Positions 1 through 9,908 of a DNA stretch of 64,000 bases are shown in pieces. The number at the start of each line of letters is the position of its first letter. Positions within the stretch are counted from its first letter, which is position 1. Both the position numbers and the translations under genes were made by a program. Below the pieces are notes generated by a model that did not search any database, was not told the DNA's origin, and worked only from the letters and a program-made list of their open reading frames with translations. This DNA comes from Clarkia xantiana subsp. parviflora (lineage: Eukaryota > Streptophyta > Magnoliopsida > Myrtales > Onagraceae), in contig JAPTYO010000059.1 in the NCBI GenBank assembly GCA_036873135.1, positions 5,139,066 to 5,203,065 on the forward strand, in the 5' to 3' direction.

Positions 1-59
1 GTGGAAATGAGCTTTTTAGAATCAAGATGAAAAGAAAAAGCTTCTCTTAAATCCTACAA

Positions 60-2861
60 GTGAGATAGTCTCAGCATATCCTAGTCATGAAAGGGTAACT
101 GAGCTATGGCGCAAAAGATTAGGGCACTTTCAACTGAATGATCTTCAGCAACTGCAAAAGACCTCTCAGCATGTAGAGCTTGTCTAACTGGCAAAATGAG
201 CAAGCTACCATTCTCTGAATCAACGTGGAGAGCAATCTCTAAGCTGCAGCTTGTTCACTCAGATATGTGTGGACCTCAAGCAGTTCCCTCTCTAAATGAG
301 AGTAGGTACTTTGTGTTATATATTGATGATTTCACGAGAATGTGTTGGATTTACTTCCTCAAATTCAAGTCAGAAGTTGCTGGGGTATTCATGACATTCA
401 AAGCTTGGATTGAGAATCAAAGTGGATCCAAGATACATGTCATAAGATCTAACAATGGAAAAGAGTACACTGCAGAAAAGTTTGGTGAATTTTGTGCAGA
501 TGCTGGGATTGAACATTATCTAACAGTTCTTTATTCACCTCAGCAGAATAGTGTCAGTGAGGGGAATAATAGAACAATCATGGAGATGGTGGGATGCTTG
601 CTACACGAGAAGACACTTCCTAAGTGTTTTGGGCTGAAGCAGCTGCTACTTCAGTGTTCTTGCTCAACAAGCTTCCAACAAGAGCATTGAAAAAGAAGAC
701 CCCTCATGAAGCATGGTATGAAACAAAACCAAAACTACAGAATCTAAAAGTTTTTGGTTGTGTTTGCTATGCTGGAATTCCATTAGTGAAGGTGGATAAG
801 CTTGATTCAAGAGCTGAGGAAGGGATATTCATAGGCTATAGCTTGACCTCAAAAGCTTATAGGATATTCTATCCTAGGGGGAAAGATCTCTATCAGCAGG
901 GATGTACACTTTCTTGAAGAAGAGAAGTAGAAGTTGAATGAAAAAGAAATGGAGAAGCAAATCACTCTAGATGAAGAAGAATTGATAGATGATCAGTCAA
1001 TAAGAGGCACCAGAACACTTGCTGAAGTTTATCAGAGGTGTAATCTTGCTGTTTTAGAACCTGCTGGATTTGAAGAGGCAAAACTTGAAGGAAAATGGTT
1101 GGATGCAATGAACGAAGAGCTGAGCACGATTGGGAAGAACAACACCTGGGATCTAATTCAAAAACCCAAAGGGAGGAAGGTGATAAGAGTCAAATGGGTT
1201 TTCAGAACTAAACAAAATCCAGATGGCTTTATAAACAAGCATAAGGCCAGGTTAGTTGTAAAGGGCTATGCACAGATCTGGGGAGTGGATTTCTCATAGA
1301 CCTTTGCTCCAGTAGCTAAACTGGACACCATTAGGATGCTGCTAGCAATGTCAGCTCAAAGGGATGGAAGGTGTATCAGTTGGATGTAAAATCAGCATTA
1401 CTCAATGGTGAGCTTGAAGAAGATATTTTTGTTGAGCGACCAAATGGTTTTGCTATCAAAGCCATGAGGAGAAGTTATATAAGCTGACAAAGACTCTCTA
1501 CGGACTTAAACAAGCCCCAAGGCAGTTGTACAACAAAATTGATTATTACTTATTGGAGAAGGGTTCACCAAGAGCCCAAGTGAGCCTACCCTCTATGCTT
1601 TAAAGTCAGGTGCCGAGGTAATTATTATATCTTTGTACGTTGACGATTTGCTAATCACTTGAAGTAGTGCTATTCTGGTGTAGGAGATCAAGAAGAAGCT
1701 GATGCAGATCTTTGAGATGAATGATTTGGGAGAAATGTATTCACTACAGGAAATCCTAGTCGTTTGTGAGTGATTTGTTTGTGAGGGACGTATAACCTTA
1801 TTTGTAAGGGTATTATGAAAATCCCTTAGAAGTACAACATTCAAAAATTTTGTAAGAGAATTACTCCTAAGAAAGAGCGTGGCCAGAAAATTCTTTTAAA
1901 CTTCCTTGAAAATCCCTTAAAAATCTCTCAAAACATAAAAAAAATCCCTAGAAAATTCTTATAGTTTGTGAGGGAATTGATCCCTTAAAAAAGTGTCATC
2001 ACAAATTGCCAATTTTCTTGTAGTGATTACTTCCTTGGCATTGAAGTCAGTCAAAAGGAGAATGAGATGTTCATTTGTCAAAGAAAGTATATGGGGGAGA
2101 TCTTAAAGAGGTTTGACATGGAGGGGTGCAAAGAAGTTAGTACTCCAATGGTAAGGAAACCTAAGCTTCAAGCTAATGATGGAACTAAGGGAGCTGATGA
2201 GATGACTTATAGAAGGATCATGTATCTCACTGCAACTCATCCAGACATCTCATTCCCTGTAAGTGTGCTCTCTAGATTTTTGAATCATCCTAGTGAGTTA
2301 CACATGGTGGCAGCAAAACGTGTGATTAGGTATCTCAAATGTACTCAGTCACTTGGAATAAAGTATACGCGGAGTAATAGGGTCAACCTGCTTGGTTACT
2401 CTGATATTGATTATGCTGGGTCAGAAGATGATGCTCTTAGTACTTTGGGGTACTGCTTCTTGTTTGGAACTGGGATTTTCTCTTGGTGTTCAAGAAAGCA
2501 AGAAGACACAACTCTATCAACAGCAGAAGCAGAGTTCTATGCAGCATCAAAAGCAGCTAAGCAAGCTGTGGGGTTAAGGAAGCTGTTGTTTGACCTTGAA
2601 GAAGAACAAAAAGAGAGCACAGTGATATTTGTAGATAATCAAGCTGCAATTCAATTCTCTCAAGATTCAGTGTTTTATCGAAGAACTAAGCACTTTAAGG
2701 TCAGGTATTACTATCTGAGGGAAGTGCGGAAGGAATGAGAGATCAAGCTTGTTCATTGCCACACTGAGGATCAACTTGTAGATGCTTTCACAAAGGCATT
2801 TGCAGCAAATCGATTTGAGCTTCTTAGCGGTGGTTTGGGAATTTGCAGTAACTTGAATTAG
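60..2861 (+). pseudogene. Copia-1 polyprotein remnant (integrase, RT, RNase H)
   Basis: A broken copia polyprotein. About 100-195 encodes the GAG-pre-integrase motif (LWRKRLGHF). The integrase core (about 250-640) keeps HSDMCGP, but the second catalytic Asp is changed (SNNGKEY where SDNGKEY is usual), and the third motif reads SEGNNR rather than the usual ERKNR type. A frameshift near 640 moves the frame. Reverse transcriptase begins near 1080 (WLDAMNEE) and has a stop at 1297-1299 and frameshifts near 1370 and 1560. YVDD is at 1636-1647. The frame resumes after the CACTA insert at 2029, and RNase H runs to about 2861 with a further stop at 2736-2738. In a live element this would be one polyprotein that processes, copies and integrates element RNA. 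Confidence 0.9.
1742..2025. mobile_element. Non-autonomous CACTA (En/Spm-type) miniature transposon, 284 bp
   Basis: The element begins CACTACAGGAAA and ends TTTCTTGTAGTG, so its termini are inverted CACTACA repeats, and it is flanked by a direct 3-bp duplication ATT (1739-1741 and 2026-2028). CACTA elements are known for CACTA termini and 3-bp duplications. Removing the insert with one ATT restores the uninterrupted RT frame (GEMYYFLGIE). The interior is AT-rich with recurring short GAGGGA/AAGGGA-type subterminal motifs and no coding capacity, so it would have needed a transposase in trans. Confidence 0.93.
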
Positions 2862-2869
2862 GAGGGGAA
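2860..2869 (+). other. Copia-1 polypurine tract
   Basis: A purine run (AGGAGGGGAA) lies directly before the TGTTG start of the 3' LTR. This is the position of the plus-strand primer of reverse transcription. Confidence 0.8.
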
Positions 2870-3149
2870 TGTTGAGTTAATTCAAGCTGGGTAGTTAAGT
2901 TAGTCACTTCTAGCTTAGTCAATGGTATTTTCCGATTTCTTAGGTAATAAGTAAGATTGTTTTTTAATTCAAATTAGGCAATCTGATAGTTGTTGGATGA
3001 GATCGGATTGGCTATATTTGTGCATCGATTTAGATTTCAAATTATGTAAATTTACTGCTTTAGATCAATTAAAAAGGTATCAAGAGAATTTGATCAAAAT
3101 CGAGTTTTGTTCTTCGCTTTCTTCTTCTTCAAGCTTCTCGAAAACAACA
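2870..3149 (+). repeat. Copia-1 3' LTR
   Basis: A 280-bp terminal repeat starting TGTTG and ending CAACA, immediately after the polypurine tract. Only one copy is in the window, so the boundaries rest on the terminal motif and the tract, not on comparison with a second LTR. Confidence 0.7.
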
Positions 3150-3170
3150 GCAACTCAAATAAATGCATAA

Positions 3171-3520
3171 AATAAGTGTTTCAACGCGGAACAAGTTATC
3201 TGCTCTCGCAGGGTCAGCAACCTAGTATATTATAAGTCAATGAATTATAAGATGAAATCTGATTGACATCCTCCTTGCTCTTATTCTCTAATGACTAAAC
3301 TATTCATCTAATCTCTGTTGCGTACATAATATTAAAGTGCAAGTTCAAATGTTAGCAATTCGAATAATCGCTAAAACAAGTGTTTCTATACGGAACAAAT
3401 TACTCTGCGTGCACGATGTCAGCATCCTAATATATTATAAGTTAATAAATGATAACATGAAATCTGATTGACACTTCTCATTGCCTCTATTCTCTAATGA
3501 CTAAACTGCCCCTATCTCTG
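3171..3520. repeat. Two diverged direct repeats of about 150 bp
   Basis: Copy 1 (about 3171-3325) and copy 2 (about 3372-3520) share a run of blocks in the same order: AAGTGTTTC, CGGAACAA, a GTCAGCA segment, TATATTATAAGT, TGAAATCTGATTGACA and TTCTCTAATGACTAAACT. They lie between the Copia-1 LTR and the TRIM. No coding potential or transposon ends were recognised. They may be an older degraded repeat or duplicated flank of the TCP gene. Confidence 0.6.
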
Positions 3521-3740
3521 TAGAAGTATAAAGATATAACCACGTTTTCACTTATCACCTTAAGGTTTTAGGATAGTTGGTTAAGTGGTTACTCTTAACT
3601 TTCACATGGTATCAGAGCGAGCAGGTTTGAATCTCTGCAGCGCTGAGTTTAATCCCTTTTTAATTAAGCTGATATGTGTGAAAGAATGTTGAAGTATACA
3701 TAATTGAACTGCACATTTACTTTTAACGTTTAATCTAAAC
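3519..3740 (+). mobile_element. TRIM-like miniature LTR retrotransposon
   Basis: A short LTR (3519-3606, TGTAGAAG to TTTCACA) is followed at once by TGGTATCAGAGC (3607-3618), the standard primer site for initiator tRNA-Met. After about 70 bp of non-coding interior a second, diverged and truncated LTR copy begins TGTTGAAGTATA (3687). Short LTRs with a nearly absent interior are the definition of TRIM elements. A tRNA-derived SINE is the alternative, because GGTTTGAATCTC resembles a B box. The element lies about 50 bp beyond the TCP splice donor, in what would be the intron or 3' flank. Confidence 0.65.
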
Positions 3741-3789
3741 TTTAGAATTTCAAGATGATCCATTATACAAAATAATGCTAAATATGTAC

Positions 3790-4330
3790 CTGCATTGGAG
3801 GAGGTAGAAACAGAATTAGATAAAGCCTTGATCGCAGAACTGGACTGGAGCAACAGCCATTCAATAGCCTTGCTAGCTTTATCGACTCCGAGCATGTCCT
3901 GCACATCAAAGAACTGTCGAGCTACCTCTCTAGACAGCCTCATTCTTCGGTCCCTCAGGCCTTGAGCTGTATCTATCTTGCTGTGTCTGTCCTTCTTCTT
4001 CTTCTTTTTTAATGACGACGAAGACACCGATCTTATTAGCTTCCTCGGAATTAATTGCTGCTGCGTTTCCATGGATGACTCCTCACTATTGATCACTTTC
4101 ATCTTTTCGTTTCTGACATCACTAATATCAACCCTAGGGCTAGCATTATCATTATTAGTGAAGGGATCATCAAGGTATGATGGGAAAATGTCTTGGAAGG
4201 GAATTAGGTTATCGGAGGTAGGAAAGTAGTGAAGAGACCAAAGGATATCGTCATTGAAGATGTCGACGTTCGAGGGGAACATATCTTGGTCGTCTTCGCA
4301 ATTCTCGGTTGAGTAATCATCAAACAACAT
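3790..4330 (-). CDS. TCP transcription factor, CYC/TB1 (BRANCHED1/CYCLOIDEA-like) class, first exon
   Basis: A nuclear DNA-binding protein of the plant-specific TCP family; the CYC/TB1 clade controls axillary bud outgrowth and floral symmetry. From the ATG at 4330, residues 1-100 are acidic and serine-rich and the TCP domain spans about 109-170. It starts with a lysine-rich stretch and [20 protein letters not shown] (basic region), then the first helix [15 protein letters not shown] and the second helix [20 protein letters not shown]. The class II spacing and DRHSKI motif fit CYC/TB1. Codon 180 is followed by G|GTACAT, a good splice donor at 3789, so the further open frame to 3602 is probably intron plus TRIM sequence. 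The arginine-rich R domain typical of the clade is not visible here. Either a second exon lies beyond the TEs at the left or the gene is truncated. Confidence 0.85.
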
Positions 4331-4445
4331 GATGATATGATAATTTTAGGGTTTATAGAGGCAGTTGATGAAATTAATTGAGATGCAAGTGGGATACTAT
4401 AGTAGAGATTAGCTAGCTAGAGAGAGATGCAAGTGACTGATCCTT

Positions 4446-4452
4446 CTTATAA
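4446..4452 (-). promoter_or_regulatory. Possible TATA box of the TCP gene
   Basis: TTATAAG on the minus strand lies about 116 bp upstream of the TCP start codon, which fits a short AT-rich 5' UTR. It is a single-motif call. Confidence 0.35.
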
Positions 4453-5454
4453 TGCCAATGGAGAGATGCTAGCTGCAGACAAAGAACAATGTTTTTCTAG
4501 TTTTTTTTTTTTTTTGGGTAAACAATGTTTTTAAAGCTAGGGTCTCTTTTGTTGTTTTTGCTTTACATGTAATAGTGGACAAGACACTGAGACGAAATGC
4601 TTGACTTATGAGTATCCTTGTACTAAATGAAGATTGATGGTGCCCAGCCCATTGCATTGCCAACACACTTGATTAGACAAAATTAAGGTTTCATTCTATA
4701 TGTTTACTACGTACATACTTATTCAGTTTAGATTATATATATGCCTGATCAAGACTTCCGTGACCACGCATTTTACTGCTCACTGCTAATTCAATAGTTG
4801 GCATAAAGATTGCGATAATTATGTTATTATTGCTACGTGTCTTATTTTATTTTCTAAACATAAAAGAAACACTTAGCCAATTAATCTCTAACATTTATAT
4901 ATGTAATAATGTATGAGGTGCTCTCTAGCTAGACATTACAAGGTTGGCTTTACATCAACATAATTTTATTTATAATTATGTGCACGTAAGGGTAAGAACT
5001 TTTTTAGAATGATTTTATTTATTTTAAATTGCGGTTACTATTCATCATGTTAAATATACACTAGAAATGGAAAATATATACATAAACTATAGTGGTTGTG
5101 GTAAATTTTAAAGTTCACTACAATATCAATAATTTCATAAACTTAAAAAATGAAGATAACGAAATATCTGAAAGACAACATCTCGATTATGTATATAGAT
5201 AAACTCTTCGAGTTCTCCTTTATAATTAAGACTTTGTCGTCAGAGTCCTGATCACTCGTTCATTTGACTTAAAAAAATTATTTCACATAGTAATTTTTTT
5301 TAATAAGACTCTATTATTGTATCATCATCGGAGACTGCACGATCATGCCCTTATATCATTCTCAAGATGACAGTGTATATACGCGTACGAGCGGTGTTTA
5401 GTGTAAGCATTAGGTAAATCCTCACAAATAGTACATGCAAAGTAACACAAATAT

Positions 5455-5600
5455 GTTCGGATTTAAGGTTTAGTGGCATATTAATTAGTGCGTATGATTT
5501 TTATACATAAACTTCTAGGTTCGAGTCTCTTTAATCCTCACAGTGTATATACGAATTGTGAGAATTTGAGTGGTTTTCTTTAATATAATAATAAATACTG
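5455..5600 (+). mobile_element. Possible tRNA-derived SINE
   Basis: TTTAGTGGCATA (A-box-like) is followed about 50 bp later by GGTTCGAGTCTC, a good match to the polymerase III B box, and then by a non-tRNA tail with AT-rich repeats. The ends and target-site duplication were not resolved. Confidence 0.4.
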
Positions 5601-5707
5601 AAAATTGATAAATTACTATTAAGGATTACATTAATTTTTCATCTAAATAAATAAAGGGTGTTTGTGTAAATTTAAAATTAGGGTTACAAAAACCACTTTC
5701 TTCATCA

Positions 5708-5731
5708 TTTAATATATATATATATATATAT
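5708..5731. repeat. (AT)n microsatellite
   Basis: A run of alternating AT in intergenic DNA, followed by AATAAT repeats. Confidence 0.85.
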
Positions 5732-7384
5732 TATATTAATAATAATAATCATAATAGTTTTTTTTGGCCGAAAATAATAATAATAATAGTTGATAGCTCC
5801 TTTTGTGTGTGTGAATGCTGCAAAACTACGCATTTTACCGTGGTAGGCCGAATTGAAAATAAAAGTTCAAAATTAACTGACATAATAATAATCTACTGAT
5901 ACTCTCTTTTGAAAGACCACATTCTCGTATGAGTACTGCTCTTATGGGTGCTATCCTCATAGGTTTGCAATTTCTTTCTAATACGGTATGATAGCAACAC
6001 ATAAATACCCGTTATCGAGAAGTTGAGTTCATGCATGCATATATATGGTAGCACAACAACAGTAACACAATGACACATTAATTCTCATACCCTGTTCATT
6101 TTCACATATTAAAACACGACACACACTATAACTATATATAGGTAGATATAACTTTTGAGTACGTAACTTTATGAAAACATCTCGTGCAATCGCTTTTATA
6201 CAAGAAATTCTACAATTTTGTGAAATGAGATTTCGTAAGGATTTTATAAGAATTTACGTGAATTTATTAAAATATAAGAAAAACCCCTAATAAATATCAA
6301 AATTTTAAAAACTATGAAAACAATTGTGAAAGATATTCCTCCCATGCAATTTCGAATATTTTTTAAGCAATGTTTTTTTTTTTTTAAAGTCAGAACCCTT
6401 GAAAAAAAAATGCTAGTATGAGGCATTTGTCTGAGATTGTCAATATATTTCTTACCAATAGGCTTGTTTCCTTTACAAAGGAATATCTGAAAACTAGTTT
6501 TTTTTTATAGTGTTTTAAAATGGAATCAGGTGGGAGTTTAACATTTTTGTATGAATAATTTATGAAATATGTATATGAATTCATTATTTTCACTGAAGTT
6601 CATTGTATGAAAATTTATTCAAAAATTTTGTATGTAAACTTATAGCTAATAACTTAAGCCAAAATGATAACACGACATGTATATATTATATATACAAAAA
6701 AAAAAATTCCATGTTATATTTGTGTTTGGTGATCATGCCAACTGTGACCCATATCGGCATAGGAGTTGACGAAGAAAATTTGATTAGCTTTGAGAATCCA
6801 AGCGCCGAAGAAAATATAAAAAGTTGATTACTTAGATGAAGAAATTAAAGTATATTTGATATGAAAAGATATGAAACTATAGCTAGCTCTCACCATATAT
6901 ATTATATATATATATGCAGCATGATTCTATGTCAAGTCTCTTCAACCCTAAATACATATTGTCCTTTCCATGTGGTCACTACTAGCTTGGAATTGTTGCA
7001 AATCTGTTCATCCACCACGCGTACTTACTACTTATCCCTTCATTCAACAAAAAAGGGTGCCCTGCTATTTGTTTTTCTTTTCCTAAAATGCCTTTTTTTT
7101 TTCTTTACACAGCTTATATTTTTATATCTGCTTTTGATTTATTTATAAATGTCTTGTTTGTATCTCAACACTCACGCACGTCGCTTTTGCATAGGTTAAT
7201 GATTCATGAATCTTTGAGATAAAACCCTAAAAGAAAAAACATCTGCAAGTAGGGGTTAGCGCTAACATAACTACCCAAACTTGTAGTTCATAACTAAGCA
7301 AACTGCAGTTGATAACATATTTTGCTTCACGTCTAGATTAATCTTGACTTACACATAAGGAATAAAGTATTGATCATGACTATT

Positions 7385-7480
7385 TATAATCCATTACCAA
7401 CAGGGTCTCAACCGAGTTTAAACTGCTGACCTTTGGTTAACGAGTGATGTGTTGAACTACTAAACAATATTACATGGTTG
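7385..7480 (-). mobile_element. Possible SINE fragment
   Basis: On the minus strand TAGTAGTTCAACAC resembles an A box, and GGTCAGCAGTTTAAACTC resembles the B-box region of plant SINEs with the CG mutated to TA. No clear ends or 3' tail. Confidence 0.25.
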
Positions 7481-8032
7481 GAGGGAGACATTCACTTGCT
7501 CACTCTCAGCTATTATATATATAGACGGATTAGCCGTTGCTTACAATCTCATTACTAATTGAAAAATATGTATCATAAGGTTATAAGCGGTTGCAATGCT
7601 AAACTCTTTATAAAGAGTGACAGTCTTTCGCATGAACAAGATTTATTAAATGAATTGGCAACTCACCGGGGAGGGGGGTATATATAATAAATCTAGGTGA
7701 TTATATATAAGTGTAGAAATTAGTTAATGGTAAGTGAGAAAAGTATGAACAATTAACCTTAATAATTTAATCTATATATAGTGGGAGATGTAATCATGTA
7801 TAAGAGGTCCTACCTTACAAGTAAACTTGTGGCTCAATCTTAGCGAGCGAGAGAGAGAGAGATGCATGCATTTGACACACACAGGCAGGGAGAAGGGGAT
7901 GAACCCATGCATTTTCCCTGCAGAGCAAAATTGCTTTTGTACGACACATTGCTTTCCTTAGCCAAAATTTCTATTTTTGGCACTACACACTAATAATCAT
8001 CCATTTTAGTTATCCCATCATATCCAATTATC

Positions 8033-8055
8033 ATTAATTAATTAATTAATTAATT
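8033..8055. repeat. (ATTA)n microsatellite
   Basis: About five tandem ATTA units followed by TATATA. Confidence 0.85.
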
Positions 8056-8116
8056 ATATATCATTTTACTATATTAGCTAGCTAGAGTTCATGTATATGC
8101 TATATATAGCTAGCAT

Positions 8117-8138
8117 GCCCTGCCCTGCCCTGCCCTGC
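8117..8138. repeat. (CCCTG)n microsatellite
   Basis: Four tandem CCCTG units, unusual for their GC content in this AT-rich interval. Confidence 0.85.
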
Positions 8139-8580
8139 AGTATATTATATTTATGCATGTTTACATATTGACAACATAGTCAAATGTATCGGCGTAATCT
8201 GTCTTTTCTTTACTAATAAAAAAACATAGCTGATAATTTAAAAGACAGACTACTGATCAAAGAATATATACACGTATTTTGAAGAAAGTTAATAATTACT
8301 TTCATACAATGCTACTACGCTAGCTAGCTACATCATTATTCTTCCCTTTGAACTTACTAGCTAAATCACATTAAACTCACCCGTCCGGAAAAACCTTGTC
8401 AGGTCAGGGGCAGTCAGGTCGTTCGAATAATCTTATTAGGATGATTAGATTAGATTAGAGAGGTGATATAAAGTCCAGTCCGAGAAGTTCTGAATAAGAA
8501 ACAGTGGCAATCATCACAGACATTTTTTTTACAGCCACTTACAATCGTAACATCTCGACACTTAACTGTCTGAATATATA

Positions 8581-8582
<2 letters not shown>

Positions 8583-8618
<36 letters not shown>
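8583..8618. repeat. (ATT)n microsatellite
   Basis: Twelve uninterrupted ATT units. Confidence 0.95.
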
Positions 8619-9430
8619 TGGCCAAAGGAATGTTTATCATTATTGATGAATTAATAAGCTAATTTTTTTTGCCAGTAATTATTAAGCTAATTAAGATGAT
8701 GATATATGGTCTACTCATGTTGGGCCGTGTTGTACAGTGAGTCTACTCAAAGCTCGCATCTCCCTCTATCAAAGTTATTTGGACAAAGCCCAATAAAGGC
8801 CCAATTTCCAACAGGAGACATCAAAATCTGTAGCATTCACTTAACACGTGGTGTGTTGTATGTAATATGTCTTTTTCATAATTTCACCAATATTATTTAT
8901 AGTTTAATTATGCAAACATAATTAGTTAATTTAATGCAACTCAGCCATATATTTGTATTACCCTATTTATAAGATCAACTTAACTAATGATGATGATATG
9001 TATCATGATATACCAATGTTATCGTCTATTATCTATATATATGTTGTTTTCATACGAGAAATAAAAGAAGAGGAATGAATGAGAAAGATATTTATGAGCC
9101 ATAGATACATACATAAGAAGAATATTGATGGAGAAACAGCCAAAGATTCCGAAAGCTACCTACAAAAATTTGAAAATGACAATATCTCCAACTAATACCA
9201 TAATATCGAATGAATAAATAAATAATTTTTATTTTGCAGCATCAACTACATTTTTTACGAAATTGCGTATATCTATATAGGTTGAATCTTTCAACGCTAC
9301 TCTACATGTAATTAGGGTACTTCAGAGGTTAGGTTATAAATCAGTCAGTGACCAGGTGAACGTAAATAATAAATATGTTCATAACTAGCACTTTATTCTT
9401 ACGAAATGACTCAATTGCGAGTGAGAATTA

Positions 9431-9895
9431 TGTTGAAATTTGATCGTGCAAACTTCACTCACTCACACACACTCTAATGAATGGATTAACTTCAGTTTAT
9501 AGACGAGAATTGAGTTGAAACAGATCAATTTACAGCAAGAACTTCGAATAAGCAAAAATGTACTGAAATTGTATTGAAATGCTTGATTACAAGTACAACG
9601 GATTACAGTGCTTAAATACTAAAACTAAAACGAATTTCTAGATGCCCACAACGTCCATTAACAGACCCATGACTCAATTTAACTAAACTATTCAAGGAAT
9701 CCGCAGAAAATCAACAGAAGACGCAAACATAGCTGCAGGTGCGTGAATTGGGATTGAACCGGATTTGCAACCGGTTTGATCTGGACCGGCCGGTTCGAAT
9801 CTGCAGTTTAACCAATTTAACTGAATTTTGAAACTCCAACGGCTACTCCTGCTTCTTCTTCTTCTTCACTGCGATCCGAAGCTTCCAATCCAACA
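9431..9895 (-). repeat. Copia-2 3' LTR
   Basis: 465 bp, TG to CA. It matches the other LTR (14112-14569) apart from scattered substitutions and short indels such as an extra ACTAAA near 9620. Its inner edge abuts the purine tract. Confidence 0.95.
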
Positions 9896-9908
9896 TTTCC
9901 TTCCCTTA
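9896..9908 (-). other. Copia-2 polypurine tract
   Basis: On the minus strand AAGGGAAGGAAA lies directly before the 3' LTR. Confidence 0.8.

Larger units (their letters stand above)
1..3149 (+). mobile_element. Copia-1: Ty1/copia LTR retrotransposon, 5' part outside the window
   Basis: The 3' portion of a Ty1/copia element: remnants of the GAG-pre-integrase region, integrase, reverse transcriptase and RNase H in copia order, then a purine-rich tract and a 280-bp 3' LTR that begins TGTTG and ends CAACA. The 5' LTR and gag lie to the left of the window, so no target-site duplication can be tested; the candidate right copy is GCAAC at 3150-3154. Stops and frameshifts throughout show the copy is dead. 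A CACTA miniature transposon is inserted in the reverse transcriptase. Confidence 0.9.
4331..9425. other. AT-rich intergenic region upstream of the TCP gene
   Basis: About 5 kb without a convincing gene. Open frames of 60-95 codons occur but have low-complexity translations and no recognised domain. The stretch holds poly-T tracts, AT microsatellites, two possible SINE fragments and a GC-richer patch at 8700-8860 with TGGGCC-type and CACGTG motifs. It presumably includes the TCP promoter and old unrecognisable repeats. Confidence 0.6.

Noticed and set aside
3607..3640. tRNA gene fragment suggested by TGGTATCAGAGC and GGTTTGAATCTC
   Set aside because: No cloverleaf could be built; the first motif is the standard primer site complementary to tRNA-Met and follows an LTR-like end.
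6603..7148. Small open frames in the AT-rich intergenic region as genes
   Set aside because: Low-complexity Tyr/Leu/Phe-rich translations, no domain, no promoter or splice context.
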